A stretch of DNA of 64,000 bases from Mycobacterium tilburgii (GTDB lineage Bacteria; Actinomycetota; Actinomycetes; Mycobacteriales; Mycobacteriaceae). Below the pieces are notes generated by a model that worked only from the letters and a program-made list of their open reading frames with translations, searched no databases and was not told the origin of the DNA. Where the stretch lies: the NCBI RefSeq assembly GCF_902168065.1, contig NZ_LR655698.1, positions 1-64,000 on the forward strand, read 5' to 3'. The position numbers and the translations under genes were made by a program. Of this stretch, positions 36,602 to 44,972 are shown in pieces; position 1 is the stretch's first letter, and each line of letters begins with the position of its first letter.

Positions 36602-37052
36602 CTAGACATCGATCAACCTGCGCAGCTCGTCGGCGTCTCCCCAAAGCGGGAACGTGACAGGAACCTTCGAGCCATCGTGCCAGTGTTCTACAAGGACGAC
36701 GCGTAGAACGAGACGTGCCCGGCGATCGAGACGACCTACCGGCAACGGGGTTCGGTATGCCCACACCACGTTTTCGATAGCCGGGGCCGCACTAGTCAAC
36801 GCCCAGTAATTTGCTCGGCCCTTGAAGGGACACACCGTGCTGTAGTCCGACGGCACGAAGAGGTCCCACCGCACATCGGATTCGGGGAAAGTACAGCCGG
36901 TCGTCGTGGTCGGTCTCGGTGACCACGAGGCAGTGGTCACTTTCGGCGACGAGTACATCGCGGAACCACACCTGACCGGTGTAAGGGCACGGAGTCGCTT
37001 CGATTCGATATTCGGGGTGATCGGGCCACGCTGATTGGACTTGCGCTGTCAT
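36602..37052 (-). pseudogene. DUF427-domain protein with one-base frameshift
   Basis: Start and first half read PDHPEYRIEATPCPYTGQ and VWFRDVLVAESDHCLVV. An extra G in the run at 36884-36887 (plus strand) shifts the frame; the rest (ESDVRWDLFVPSDYSTVCPF, NVVWAYRTP, FPLWGDADELRRLID) is one frame over. Removing one base gives a 149-residue DUF427 protein, so this could be a homopolymer read error or a real lesion. Its start overlaps the SDR stop by ATGA-type coupling. Confidence 0.78.
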
Positions 37053-37690
37053 GTCGTCACTGCCCTACGCATCGATGACGGCGGACGAACGACGGGCTGC
37101 TCGAGGCCGACGACGGAAAAGTTCAGCGCGCTCGCGAAAACACCCGCCAGCACGTCGGCGACATCCTCCGGCGTCATCAGCTGCTCCTGAAGCAGACCGC
37201 GTGCGACCCAATCTTGGACGACAACCCCCAGTAGGTCGGGGTCAAACGCCGAAGTGAACTCCGTCGGGACGGTGCCTCCCACCGTGACGCAGCAGAACCG
37301 AAACCGCGGATGCTCGGCGCGCCAGGCGTTGAGGCTCTCCGACAGCACGGCCTCAATACTCAATAAAGGAATAGGCGCCGAGGGCAGTCCGTGGCTGCCC
37401 CACGATTTCGGAGGTATAGTGCGACAAGACTTGATCAGTTGGTGGACGCTGATGACATTGGTACGCATCACGTCAAACCAGTCATCGGCGGAGGTGTCGG
37501 CGAACATCCGCAGCGGGGCGTAACCCACCGATATTAAACAGCAAGTCGATGCCGCCCAGCGTGTCTCAGGCGCCATCGGCGAGGTACGCGCAATCCTCCA
37601 TGCTTCGCACATCTGCGGTCACGGCGTTGCCGCAGCCGGCTCCGCTATACCAGTCCCATTCAAAACCCCTTACCGCTACACCCGTGCTGA
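37049..37690 (-). pseudogene. Short-chain dehydrogenase/reductase remnant
   Basis: Readable blocks are TADVRSMEDCAYLADGA, an in-frame TGA (37566-37568) where Trp is expected, DTLGGIDLLFNIGG, TSADDWFDVMRTNVISVHQL and the C-terminal EQLMTPEDVADVLAGVFAS. The segment with the catalytic YxxxK is scrambled by further shifts and a small deletion, and the cofactor-binding start is missing. Part of the same former operon as DUF427 and the thioesterase. Confidence 0.72.
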
Positions 37691-38014
37691 CTATCAAATC
37701 GGTGACGTCACCATCTCCTCAGGTTCACGTGTGCTTATGTCTTTCGGAGCGGCCAACCGGGACCCCTTGCCTTCGACGACCCCAGCACCTTCCGCGCGGA
37801 CAGAAACCCACGGACCCACGTCGGCTTTGACTACGGTTCGCACCTATGCCTAGGAGCGCCCCTCGCACGCATAGAGGCAGGGGCCGTTCTCCGTCAACTT
37901 GTCGGCCGCGTGTCACGAATCTCAACCACAGGACCCACAACGTGGTCCAACAACAGCTCGCTGCGTGGCCCGACACGCCTCCCCGTCGTTCTCCACGAGA
38001 GGTCAACCCCATGA
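37685..38014 (+). pseudogene. Cytochrome P450, C-terminal remnant
   Basis: The last about 105 codons of a P450 are readable with one or more shifts: DYQIGDVTISSGSRVLMSFG, AANRDP, the haem-binding loop VGFDYGSHLCLGAPLAR with its cysteine, and the typical end TWSNNSSLRGPTRLPVVL. The N-terminal three-quarters is missing. Consistent with loss of an oxidative catabolic pathway together with the neighbouring SDR and aldehyde dehydrogenase. Confidence 0.8.
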
Positions 38015-38077
38015 AGCCCGGACGTACACCGCCCTAGCGATGGGCCTTGTTTAAAGGCCTAGTTGCAGTAATGGTAG

Positions 38078-38149
38078 TGGTCCCGGCTGGGATCGAACCA
38101 GCGACCTTCCGCGTGTGAAGCGGACGCTCTCCCACTGAGCCACGGGACC
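38078..38149 (-). tRNA. tRNA-Val (anticodon CAC)
   Basis: 72 bases fold as a standard cloverleaf: acceptor GGTCCCG/CGGGACC, D-arm GGCTCAGTGGGAGAGC, anticodon loop TTCACAC with CAC, T-arm GGTTCGATCC. CCA is not encoded at the end. Oriented opposite to the next three tRNA genes. Confidence 0.95.
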
Positions 38150-38329
38150 GGCGCCGAGAGGCGAACGACGTCGAAGAGTAGCACGTAACCGCTGTGCGCC
38201 CGTATGCGCCATCACCGCTCCGGGGGCACCGTTATAACGTAGAGCGACAACGTACATGAGATTTGTGCGCGCCCACGTCGGTGGACTATCGTCGTCCTTC
38301 ACACCGGGCGAAGGTCTCGTCCGTTGCGC

Positions 38330-38402
38330 GCGGATGTAGCGCAGTTGGTAGCGCATCACCTTGCCAAGGTGAGGGTCGCGGGTTCGAATCCCGTCATCCG
38401 CT
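38330..38402 (+). tRNA. tRNA-Gly (anticodon GCC)
   Basis: 73 bases with acceptor GCGGATG/CATCCGC, anticodon loop TTGCCAA (GCC) and T-loop GGGTTCGAATCCC. CCA is not encoded. First of three tRNA genes in tandem. Confidence 0.96.
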
Positions 38403-38431
38403 CGAAGGTGCAAGTGGCATCAATCCCCCAC

Positions 38432-38505
38432 GGTGGAGTGGCCGAGTGGTGAGGCAACGGCCTGCAAAGCCGTGCACACGGGTTCGATTCCCGTCTCCAC
38501 CTCCA
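38432..38505 (+). tRNA. tRNA-Cys (anticodon GCA)
   Basis: Acceptor GGTGGAG/CTCCACC, anticodon loop CTGCAAA (GCA), T-loop GGGTTCGATTCCC. The 3' CCA appears encoded (38503-38505). It lies 29 bp after tRNA-Gly. Confidence 0.95.
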
Positions 38506-38518
38506 GTTATTCTTCCCG

Positions 38519-38593
38519 GCGCGATTAGCTCAGCGGGAGAGCGCTTCCCTGACACGGAAGAGGTCACTGGTTCAATCCCAGTATCGCGCACCA
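38519..38593 (+). tRNA. tRNA-Val (anticodon GAC)
   Basis: Acceptor GCGCGAT/ATCGCGC, anticodon loop CTGACAC (GAC), T-loop TGGTTCAATCCCA, with an encoded CCA (38591-38593). It lies 13 bp after tRNA-Cys and closes the Gly-Cys-Val cluster. Confidence 0.96.
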
Positions 38594-38616
38594 CAATTTG
38601 CGCGAAGCTCCTTGCG

Positions 38617-38908
38617 CTAGGCACCGGTGTCGCCGGGCCGGCCGATCGCCTCCAGGCGCCGTTGCACGCGGCCGAGGGCAGCTCGTCGGTGAACCGGGTG
38701 ATGGCGGTGCCGATTATCAATGGCGTCGACTTTCACCTCCCCGTCGGCGGCCAGCTGGACGGCAACCTCGGTCACCTCGTCGTCGGTGAGTGTCGGCGCC
38801 GCAGCAGTGCCAGCAGCGGGACGTAGGCGGTCACGGGCACGCCGTCGGGATAGCCCCGGCGCGGACGAACGCGACGATTCTGGCAACCAGTTCGCCCAAA
38901 CTCGCCAT
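38617..38908 (-). pseudogene. DUF3349-family protein, several frameshifts
   Basis: Starts ASLGELVARIVAFVRAG; a shift at the GGGG run follows. Then LTDDEVTEVAVQLAADGEV, a shift to IGTAITRFTDELPSAA and another to VQRRLEAIGRPGD. The 292-base span is not a multiple of three. It matches the roughly 95-residue DUF3349 proteins of mycobacteria (unknown function). A related C-terminal segment recurs at 39325-39420 on the other strand. Confidence 0.72.
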
Positions 38909-38985
38909 GACGTCCCCAATGCAGATCTAAGTCGACATGGTGTCGAATCATCGCAATTGGCGGTGCGGCAGACTACCGTTGATTG

Positions 38986-39420
38986 ATGCAGACTGCCTAC
39001 CATCACCAATTCGACGCGCTCAAGGCAGCATCGGCGACTTGTGTGGCCGCTCCGACGCCGCGATGCAACGGGCCACCCGCGCGCTGCTGGAAGCCGACAA
39101 GTCGTGGCCGAAAGCGTCATCACTGAACACGAGAAGTTTCTCGAGGCGGTCGTCCAGACCGAAACCGGCGCCTTCAACCTGCTGGCCCTGCAGGCGCCGG
39201 TCGCCACCGAGCTGCGGGCGGTGTTCGGCAATCTGCAGAACGTCGCCGACGCCGACCGCATGGACGTGTTGGTCCTGCACGTCGCCCAGACCGCTCGCCG
39301 GCGCCATCCGGCACACGCGATCACCGACGAGTCGCCGTCGGCCGACGACGTCGATCGCGTGCAACGCCGCCTGGAAGCCATCGGCTGGCCGTCCTTCGAA
39401 CCGGACCGACCGAGCGTCTA
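38986..39420 (+). pseudogene. PhoU-like protein fused to DUF3349 C terminus
   Basis: An ATG starts QTAYHHQFDALKA, then shifts lead to SIGDLCGRSDAAMQRATRAL and VVAESVITEHEKFLEAVVQT, NLLALQAPVATELRAVFGNL and ADRMDVLVLHVAQTARRR, the N-terminal half of a PhoU/PhoY helical repeat protein. From about 39325 the same frame becomes AITDESPSADDVDRVQRRLE, which is DUF3349 C-terminal sequence. It therefore looks like a deletion fusion of two neighbours. Confidence 0.68.
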
Positions 39421-39425
39421 GACTC

Positions 39426-40095
39426 ATGCGTACCGCGTTCCATCACCAGCTCGACGCGCTGAGCCAGAGCATCGCCGACATGTGCGATCGCAGTGGCACC
39501 GCGATGGCTCAGGCCACCGAGGCACTGCTGGGCTCCGACATCGTGCTGGCCGAAACCGTCATAAGCGCCCACCACGGCTTCATCGTCCAGGTCAACCACG
39601 CCGAAACCACCGCCTACAACCTGCTACTGCTGCAGGCCCCGGTCGCCAGCGACCTGCGGGCGGTACTCGCCAGCCTGAAAAACGTCGCCGACGTCTACCG
39701 GATGGCGGCCCTGGCCCTGCAAGTCGCCGACACCGTCCGTCTCCGGCATCCCTCCCCCACGATCCTCGACGACATCGTTCCCCACTTCGCCAAAATGGGG
39801 CGCATCGCAGTCGATCTCAGCAGGGACGCCACGGAGGTGGTGCTGTCGGGCACCGATCACGCCGTCAGAATCGCCTACGACGACGCAATGGACGAGCTAC
39901 ACTGGCTGGTGTTCGCGATCGTGATGGATCGGCAGTGGTCGCACACCGTCTACCACCGCCGTCGATATCACCCTGCTGAGCCGCTATTACGAGCAGTTCG
40001 CCGACCATGCCGTGACGGTGGGGCAACGAGTCCTCTTCCAGGCCACCGGTTCCCACGCCCACCTCAATGACATGCGGCGCGACCAGAGCGCCTGA
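39426..40095 (+). pseudogene. PhoU/PhoY-like protein with C-terminal frameshift
   Basis: Paralogue of the preceding remnant. PhoU proteins regulate the Pst phosphate system and SenX3-RegX3. About 175 residues are intact in one frame (RTAFHHQLDALSQSIADM, LRAVLASLKNVADVYRM, ILDDIVPHFAKMGRIAVD). A one-base change near 39948 moves the end ([33 protein letters not shown]) into another frame, stopping at 40093. A single error would restore a roughly 222-residue protein, so it may be functional if this is a read error. Confidence 0.75.
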
Positions 40096-40105
40096 CGGGG
40101 TCTGC

Positions 40106-40459
40106 TCAGCGGGCCAACGGCTTGTATAAGACTACGCCGTTGCCCTTGTTGTCGTACACCACGGCGCGGCGCTCGTGCACATCGTCGTACGGCCCCCTCA
40201 CAATGCCGCCACCACTGGCCTCCACCGCTTTCGCGGCGGCGTCGACGTCGGCGGTCTTGATCCCGACGACAACCTGACCGGGGATCGGGTGGTCCACGTC
40301 CGTCGCCAGCGCGAGGGTGACCGGGCCGCCGTCCAGCGCTGCGAAATGAGTGCCGTCGCGGAATTTCAGTGGCATGCCCAAGGTCTCGCTGTAGAACTGG
40401 ATCGACTCGTCCAGATTGTCGGTCGACAAGATGATCATCTTGACTTCGTGGTCGCTCAA
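40106..40459 (-). CDS. VOC/glyoxalase-fold protein
   Basis: A 117-residue vicinal-oxygen-chelate domain protein with DHEVKMIILSTDNLDESIQF, YSETLGMPLKFRDG and VVYDNKGNGVVLYKPL at the end. The TTG at 40459 is chosen because GAGGAGG lies about 7 bases upstream; an ATG six codons earlier overlaps that site. Metal ligands cannot be assigned with certainty and the substrate is unknown. Intact. Confidence 0.78.
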   Translation of the reverse strand: MSDHEVKMIILSTDNLDESIQFYSETLGMPLKFRDGTHFAALDGGPVTLALATDVDHPIPGQVVVGIKTADVDAAAKAVEASGGGIVRGPYDDVHERRAVVYDNKGNGVVLYKPLAR

Positions 40460-40723
40460 CGTATACCTCCTCTGCACTGAGTAGCTTCCAGCTTAGGCAC
40501 CGTGCGTGCCCAGCGGTGGAATCGGTCGACCGCACGGCGACGGACTGCCCTGCGATTCGGCCGGCATGCGGCTACCGTGCCATGACCAGGTATCAGCCAA
40601 GTGATCAGCCGGCCAACTTCTCGCGCACCGACGGTATCGAAAGGCGTAGCCGACAGTGCTCAGCAAACTTCGGCGCACATAACAAATCACGGTAACCAAA
40701 ACGAGGAACCCGCGATGCGTCGG

Positions 40724-41053
40724 TTAGGACTTGGCTGCCTGCCGGGCGTCGATGTCCATGTCCGGGCAGAACGCCTCGACCGCGGCGAACGCGATCAGCT
40801 TGGTCTGCTGACTGTTGTAGCCCATGTTCTGAATTCGCTGCAGCGCCTGGTCTGGCGGGAGCATGTTGTTGCGCAGTTGATTGCACAGGTTGGTGCCCAC
40901 GTGGACGATCATGTCGTGGTTGCTGTACTTGATGTGGTTCTGATCGAGGAACGCAATGTAGGGCGTATTCGCGGGGTCGGCGTGGGCGACTGCCGGTACC
41001 GAACACAGCAGTGCGGAAAGGGCGATGAGTGACGCCGCTAGTGCTGTTTTCAT
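40724..41053 (-). CDS. Exported DUF732 protein (1)
   Basis: A 109-residue protein with a signal peptide (KTALAASLIALSALL to AVAHA) and a mature DUF732 domain (YIAFLDQNHIKYSN, VGTNLCNQL, AFCPDM). Two cysteines may form a disulfide. DUF732 proteins are small secreted mycobacterial proteins of unknown function. The start at 41053 gives a normal signal peptide. Confidence 0.85.
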   Translation of the reverse strand: MKTALAASLIALSALLCSVPAVAHADPANTPYIAFLDQNHIKYSNHDMIVHVGTNLCNQLRNNMLPPDQALQRIQNMGYNSQQTKLIAFAAVEAFCPDMDIDARQAAKS

Positions 41054-41189
41054 GGGCAAGAGCATAGGATCACTGGCGAACTTCCAAGTGAACACCCGGG
41101 CAAACGGTTCACCCCGATAGCCGGATGTAGCAACAGCGTTGAGCAGACCGTGGCGCCCGGATTGGCCCCGGATTGGCAGGGGGTTCCCG

Positions 41190-41870
41190 AACGGACGGCG
41201 CGACTCCGTCTCGCCCTCGACACGGACCCGTCAACAACATCGCGGCCGCGCTGCTCTGCGCGGTCGGGATCCCGGCGTTGGTCCGGTGGCGCCACTGGGA
41301 CCGGCTCGCCATCGTGATTTATCACGGCGTGGCAGAGGAACCGCGGTCGCCAGCATGCTGGCATGTCCTGCACGCGGCCGCCTATCGCCGCCGCGCTGGC
41401 TCGCCTCGCCGCGGGGACCCTGCCACCGCGCGATGGCCATCACCTTCGACGACGGCGCCGGCAATCTCGCCACGCACGGGTGCCGGTGCTGCGCGAACTG
41501 GGATTGCCCGCCGCGGTGTGCCTCGCGACCGGCCCGATCGGGAGCACCGAAACCCTACGGCCCGACCGGCTTTGGCTGGCAATCGCGCACACCACCGCAA
41601 CCAGGGCGGATCGGACCGCGCTGGGGCTAGGCATCCGTCCTCTTGCCGGTGGCCGCGACCGCGCTACGGTGTACGGTGCAGCGGTTGAAGAAGCTGGACG
41701 ACGCACAGCGGTGCTGAACCAGTTTCTCGGCGCGCTGGGGTACCGCGACGACGTCGACGCTGGTCCGTTCCGAGTCATACGCCGCGATTGAGCGCAAAAC
41801 CAGCAGCGCGCCAACGGCATTCGCTTATCCGAATGGCCGGCCGGAGGATTTCGACGCGCGTTACTGCATC
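41190..41870 (+). pseudogene. Polysaccharide deacetylase-family protein, multiple frameshifts
   Basis: Fragments in changing frames include VGIPALVRWRHWDRLAIVIY and HGVAEEP, MAITFDDGAGNLATH (the NodB metal motif TFDDG), VPVLRELGLPAAVCLATGPI, VLNQFLGALGYRDDVD, and SYAAIERKTSSAPTAFAYPN then GRPEDFDAR. This is the order of a NodB-type carbohydrate deacetylase, but with several indels and missing pieces. Confidence 0.75.
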
Positions 41871-41960
41871 AACCCCACGACCGCTTGCACGCGATGCGGC
41901 AAACCGGGCACCACCGGACCGCCTTCCGTCGGTTCAGCTTCGGCTGTACTGTATTTTTAC

Positions 41961-42297
41961 ATGCTGACCTGTGAGACACGGGAGGGCGTGCTGGGCCGGT
42001 TGGGGCGGGCGCTGGCCGATCCGACCCGGTGCCGGACCCTGGTGGCACTGCTCGACGGCGTGCGCTATCCGGGCGAATTGGCGACCCAGCTGAAGCTAAC
42101 CCGGTCCAACGTGGCCAACCACCTGTCGTGACTGCGCGGCTGCGGGTTGGTGGTGGCCACCTACCAGGGACGGCAGGTTTCGCTACGCGTTGGCCGACGT
42201 GCACCTCGCCCGCGCACTCCGGGAGTTGGTGCAGGTCGTGCTCGCCGTCGACACCGACGAACCGTGTCTGGCGAGCAGCCGCCGAGCCGGGCGGTAG
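41961..42297 (+). pseudogene. cmtR: CmtR-like ArsR/SmtB metal sensor, broken
   Basis: Starts MLTCETREGVLGRLGRALAD and aligns to CmtR, the Cd/Pb-sensing repressor (118 residues in M. tuberculosis). Codon 57, a cysteine metal ligand in CmtR, is TGA (42129-42131); LRGCGLVVATYQGRQV with Cys61 follows in frame. A one-base insertion near 42178 then shifts to RYALADVHLARALRELVQVV and DEPCL, which holds the third ligand. Both lesions inactivate it. Confidence 0.83.
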
Positions 42298-42304
42298 CCG
42301 AGCG

Positions 42305-42594
42305 ATGACCGACCAGGATGCCGCACGCATGGCCGAGAACGTGTTGCCGATCTCCGTAACACTGGCAGACGGCTGCTGTTCTGCCGCGTCAGGCGCGAAT
42401 ACCGTTGCACCACAACGCCATGCCGTGTTGTCGCGCCGCGTGCGCCTACTCGTCTCGGCAACGATCACCTACAACATCGTCGAGGCGGCCGGCGCGGTGG
42501 CATCGTCGGCGGCGTTGACCGGGTTCGGGCTGGACTCCCTGATCGAGGTGAGCCAGGAGTTTTCCAGGGCAGCCGTGTACCACGGCGTCAGATA
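42305..42594 (+). pseudogene. Cation-efflux (CDF) protein, N-terminal remnant
   Basis: Starts TDQDAARMAENVLPISV and includes RRVRLLVSATITYNIVEAAG and ALTGFGLDSLIEV, the first two helices of a cation diffusion facilitator. The frame then runs into sequence antisense to a CtaG-like gene and stops. It lies 7 bp after cmtR, so this was probably a regulator-exporter pair for a heavy metal. Confidence 0.68.
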
Positions 42595-42647
42595 GATGCA
42601 GCCAGGGCGTGGCCGCCAGCGAGGTCGTCACCGGGGTGCACGAGCAC

Positions 42648-43016
42648 TCAGGCGCCGCGCCGCGCGGTCAGTCGATCGATGCGCTGGCAGCCCACGGCGT
42701 CACGCAGGACGGTGACCGGCCGGCCCTGCGCCAGGAAGAACGGCACCACGTACAGCAGCAACAGCACCTGCAGCGCGCACACCCAGAACAGGACGTCGGC
42801 GTAGCCGCCGATTGCGCTGAGAGTGACCAGTCCCCACAGCACCACGCCGACGCCGAAGCACGCGGCCTGGACGGGAGGAACGGACCGCTCGCCAGCCCGC
42901 CGCCGACACCACACATACGTGGCCGCGACGAACGTGATCATCGCCGCCGTGGGGAGGTCCGGACACCAGACCCGGATCAGCGTGTCCCAGGTCAGCGGGC
43001 CCAGATCAGCGGTCAT
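42648..43016 (-). pseudogene. CtaG-like membrane protein, truncated
   Basis: The N-terminal 110 residues with three or four hydrophobic helices (AAMITFVAATYVWCRR, FGVGVVLWGLVTLSAIGGYA, VLLLLYVVPFFLAQG) resemble the caa3-oxidase assembly/copper CtaG family. After GRPVTVLRDAVG the frame ends within 15 residues, while a continuation (LTPWYTAALENSWL) is visible at 42560-42600 in another frame, at the junction with the CDF remnant. Confidence 0.55.
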
Positions 43017-43049
43017 GGCCCCAAGCGTATTGGCACCCGGCCGTGGTGC

Positions 43050-43409
43050 TCAGTTTCCTACGGCGCCTTCGGGTTTGGGTCCGCGTCCCTCACCGGTCAG
43101 ATACTTGGGGCAGTACATGCCGGCCGCGATGGCTGTGAACTTGGCCGCGCCGTTGCCGGTGAATCCCGGATTGCGCAACTGCAGGTTGTTGACGATCTCG
43201 GTGTCCGAGTGTCCCGTGTCGACCAGTTCGCACACCGTCTTGGCGGCCTCGATCGCGGCAGCCGGATCCTGATAGGTCAGCCCGGCGTCTTTGAGTTCCT
43301 TAAGGAACTGGGCGTCGACGGTGGGGTCGGGCGCGGGGCTGGGGTCGGCTTGCGCCGGGACCGCCAGGACGATGGTGGCGACGGCTAACAGCGTCGTCAG
43401 GCCTTTCAT
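43050..43409 (-). CDS. Exported DUF732 protein (2)
   Basis: A 119-residue protein with signal peptide (KGLTTLLAVATIVLAVPAQA) and a DUF732 domain (VDAQFLKELKDAGLTYQDPA, TVCELVDTG, AAKFTAIAAGMYCP). Two conserved cysteines (VCEL and YCPK) fit a disulfide. The start at 43409 gives a normal signal peptide; longer in-frame starts exist. Intact. Confidence 0.87.
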   Translation of the reverse strand: MKGLTTLLAVATIVLAVPAQADPSPAPDPTVDAQFLKELKDAGLTYQDPAAAIEAAKTVCELVDTGHSDTEIVNNLQLRNPGFTGNGAAKFTAIAAGMYCPKYLTGEGRGPKPEGAVGN

Positions 43410-43499
43410 AACTTCCGGATTCTCCCAGAGTTTCCCGGGCCCCGCAGCCACCGAGTCCGCCAAGCGTCGGAAGTTCAGTCAGATGGTGTTGGCTAGGAG

Positions 43500-43950
43500 G
43501 CGTGGCTGCCATCTTGATTGTCCTCGACGTTTTGTCGGCATTCTCGCTGTGGTCGGACTGATCGCCACCTGGACTCGGCTCCGGGCGCGCAGCAGGCGAT
43601 CCGGCGCCGAGGGCGTGGTGCTGGTCATCGATCGCCTCACCCCGCGCCGCAAGAATGCGGCCCGACTGCAGGTGAGCCTGCGGATGGTCGGTCCGGCGGT
43701 GCGCTACGAGGTGGGACTCGATCTCGAATTTCCTGGATGGCCGCCGACAACGCCAACCTGCGCAGGGCGGCACTCGCCTCGAATCTGGGCACTTCAGAGG
43801 TCTACGAATGGCGTTGGGTCGCCGATTGGCGCCTCTCCAACGCCTGCCGGCCACTGGCGGAAGCTATGCAGCCCGACGACTCCCCCCGCACAGCATCCCC
43901 GGCATGGGTCCGCCGGAGCTGGGCCGAGCACCCGGGCGGGGACACGTAGC
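43500..43950 (+). pseudogene. Unrecognised protein with a frame break
   Basis: From about 43535 a hydrophobic start (VVGLIATWTRLRARSRR) is followed by GVVLVIDRLTPRRKNAARLQ and PAVRYEVGLDLE; near 43735 the apparent coding frame changes to AADNANLRRAALASNLGTSE, VYEWRWVADWRLSNACRP and PAWVRRSWAEHPGG. I recognise no family. The blocks could be one protein with a frameshift, or only the second block may be coding. Confidence 0.4.
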
Positions 43951-43989
43951 GCAAACCACCGCCGGGCCGCAGTAGCGCACCGGAGCCGG

Positions 43990-44313
43990 TTACTGGGGGC
44001 TGTTGGGGGTGATGCGCGGCAACGCGCCCGGGCAATACGCGGTGGCCGCGATCGCCGCGAACTTGGCGGCGTTCTCCTCGCGCAGCCCGGGATTGCGATC
44101 TTGCACGGTCCTGACGACATCGACCATCTGCGTGCCCTGGCCGACCGCTTGGCATACCCACTTACCCGCCGCGATCGCCCGGGCGGGATCGGGGTAAGTG
44201 ACGCCGGTCGCCTGCAGCGCCGCCAGGAACTGGTCGTCCATCCCATCGGCGTGCGCGGGCGCGGCCGTGCCGACCAGGGCGACGGCGGCTACCAGCATCA
44301 AGAGGCGTCTCAT
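43990..44313 (-). CDS. Exported DUF732 protein (3)
   Basis: A 107-residue protein with signal peptide (RRLLMLVAAVALVGTAAPAHA) and DUF732 domain (DDQFLAALQATGVTYPDPAR, WVCQAVGQG, KFAAIAATAYCPG). It is closely similar in layout to the protein at 43050-43409, suggesting duplication. Intact. Confidence 0.88.
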   Translation of the reverse strand: MRRLLMLVAAVALVGTAAPAHADGMDDQFLAALQATGVTYPDPARAIAAGKWVCQAVGQGTQMVDVVRTVQDRNPGLREENAAKFAAIAATAYCPGALPRITPNSPQ

Positions 44314-44447
44314 AGCCCACTGATCGTTGCAGACCGGCGGCTGATCCGCATCTCTTTTCCGGCCGGTCGCTCACACCGCCTCCCGAACGCCGGTTCGCGG
44401 CGGTCCACCTCTGCCGTACGCCGGCGGCGGTGTGCAATTATTCGAAG

Positions 44448-44972
44448 ATGCGCCGTTGGCTGATCGTCCTGTCCACCGTGCTGATCGCCGCCGCTAGCCT
44501 CACCGCAACCGGGTTAGCCGTTCCGCGCGCCTGGGCCGGGGACGCGCCGATCGGACACATCGGCGACACCCTGCGGGTGGACACCAGCACCTACATCGCC
44601 GACGTCACGGTCAGCAGCGTGGCGCCGTGCGACCCGCCGCCCGGATTCGGCTACACCCGCAGCGGCGTTCCAATCAAGAGCTTCCCCGGCAGCACCCCGA
44701 ACCGGGCCGACGTGACCGTGCGCGCGGTCCGGGTGCCCAACCCGTTCATCATGGCCACCGCGTTCAGCTTCACCGGGGTGACCCCGTACGCCGACGCCTA
44801 CAAGCCGCGCGCCACCGACGCCCCCGACGATTTGGACAACGTGCTTGTCAACGCCCCGAACGGGGCGATCGTGCGCGGCGGGGTGTACTGGGACGCCTAC
44901 CGCGACCCGATCTCTAACGTCGTGTTGCTGGACCGCAAGACAGGCCATCACCTGGCACAGTGGAACCTCTGA
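44448..44972 (+). CDS. Exported protein of Rv2668 type
   Basis: A 174-residue protein with a signal peptide (RRWLIVLSTVLIAAASLTAT to RAWA) and a beta-rich mature part (HIGDTLRVDTSTYIADVTVS, TVRAVRVPNPFIMATAFSF). Length and position before the GNAT and ZapE genes match M. tuberculosis Rv2668, an exported protein of unknown function. The stop overlaps the start of the GNAT gene. It marks the start of the conserved block that follows. Confidence 0.83.
   Translation: MRRWLIVLSTVLIAAASLTATGLAVPRAWAGDAPIGHIGDTLRVDTSTYIADVTVSSVAPCDPPPGFGYTRSGVPIKSFPGSTPNRADVTVRAVRVPNPFIMATAFSFTGVTPYADAYKPRATDAPDDLDNVLVNAPNGAIVRGGVYWDAYRDPISNVVLLDRKTGHHLAQWNL

Noticed and set aside
38043-38059. Hairpin GGCCTT-GTTTA-AAGGCC downstream of tRNA-Val(CAC) as a terminator
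   Set aside because: The stem is only six base pairs with no U-tract; too weak to call.
42129-42131. UGA replacing a conserved cysteine in CmtR as a possible selenocysteine codon
   Set aside because: The gene also has a separate frameshift about 50 bases later and no recognisable SECIS hairpin was seen; surrounding genes are pseudogenes. A plain nonsense mutation is simpler.
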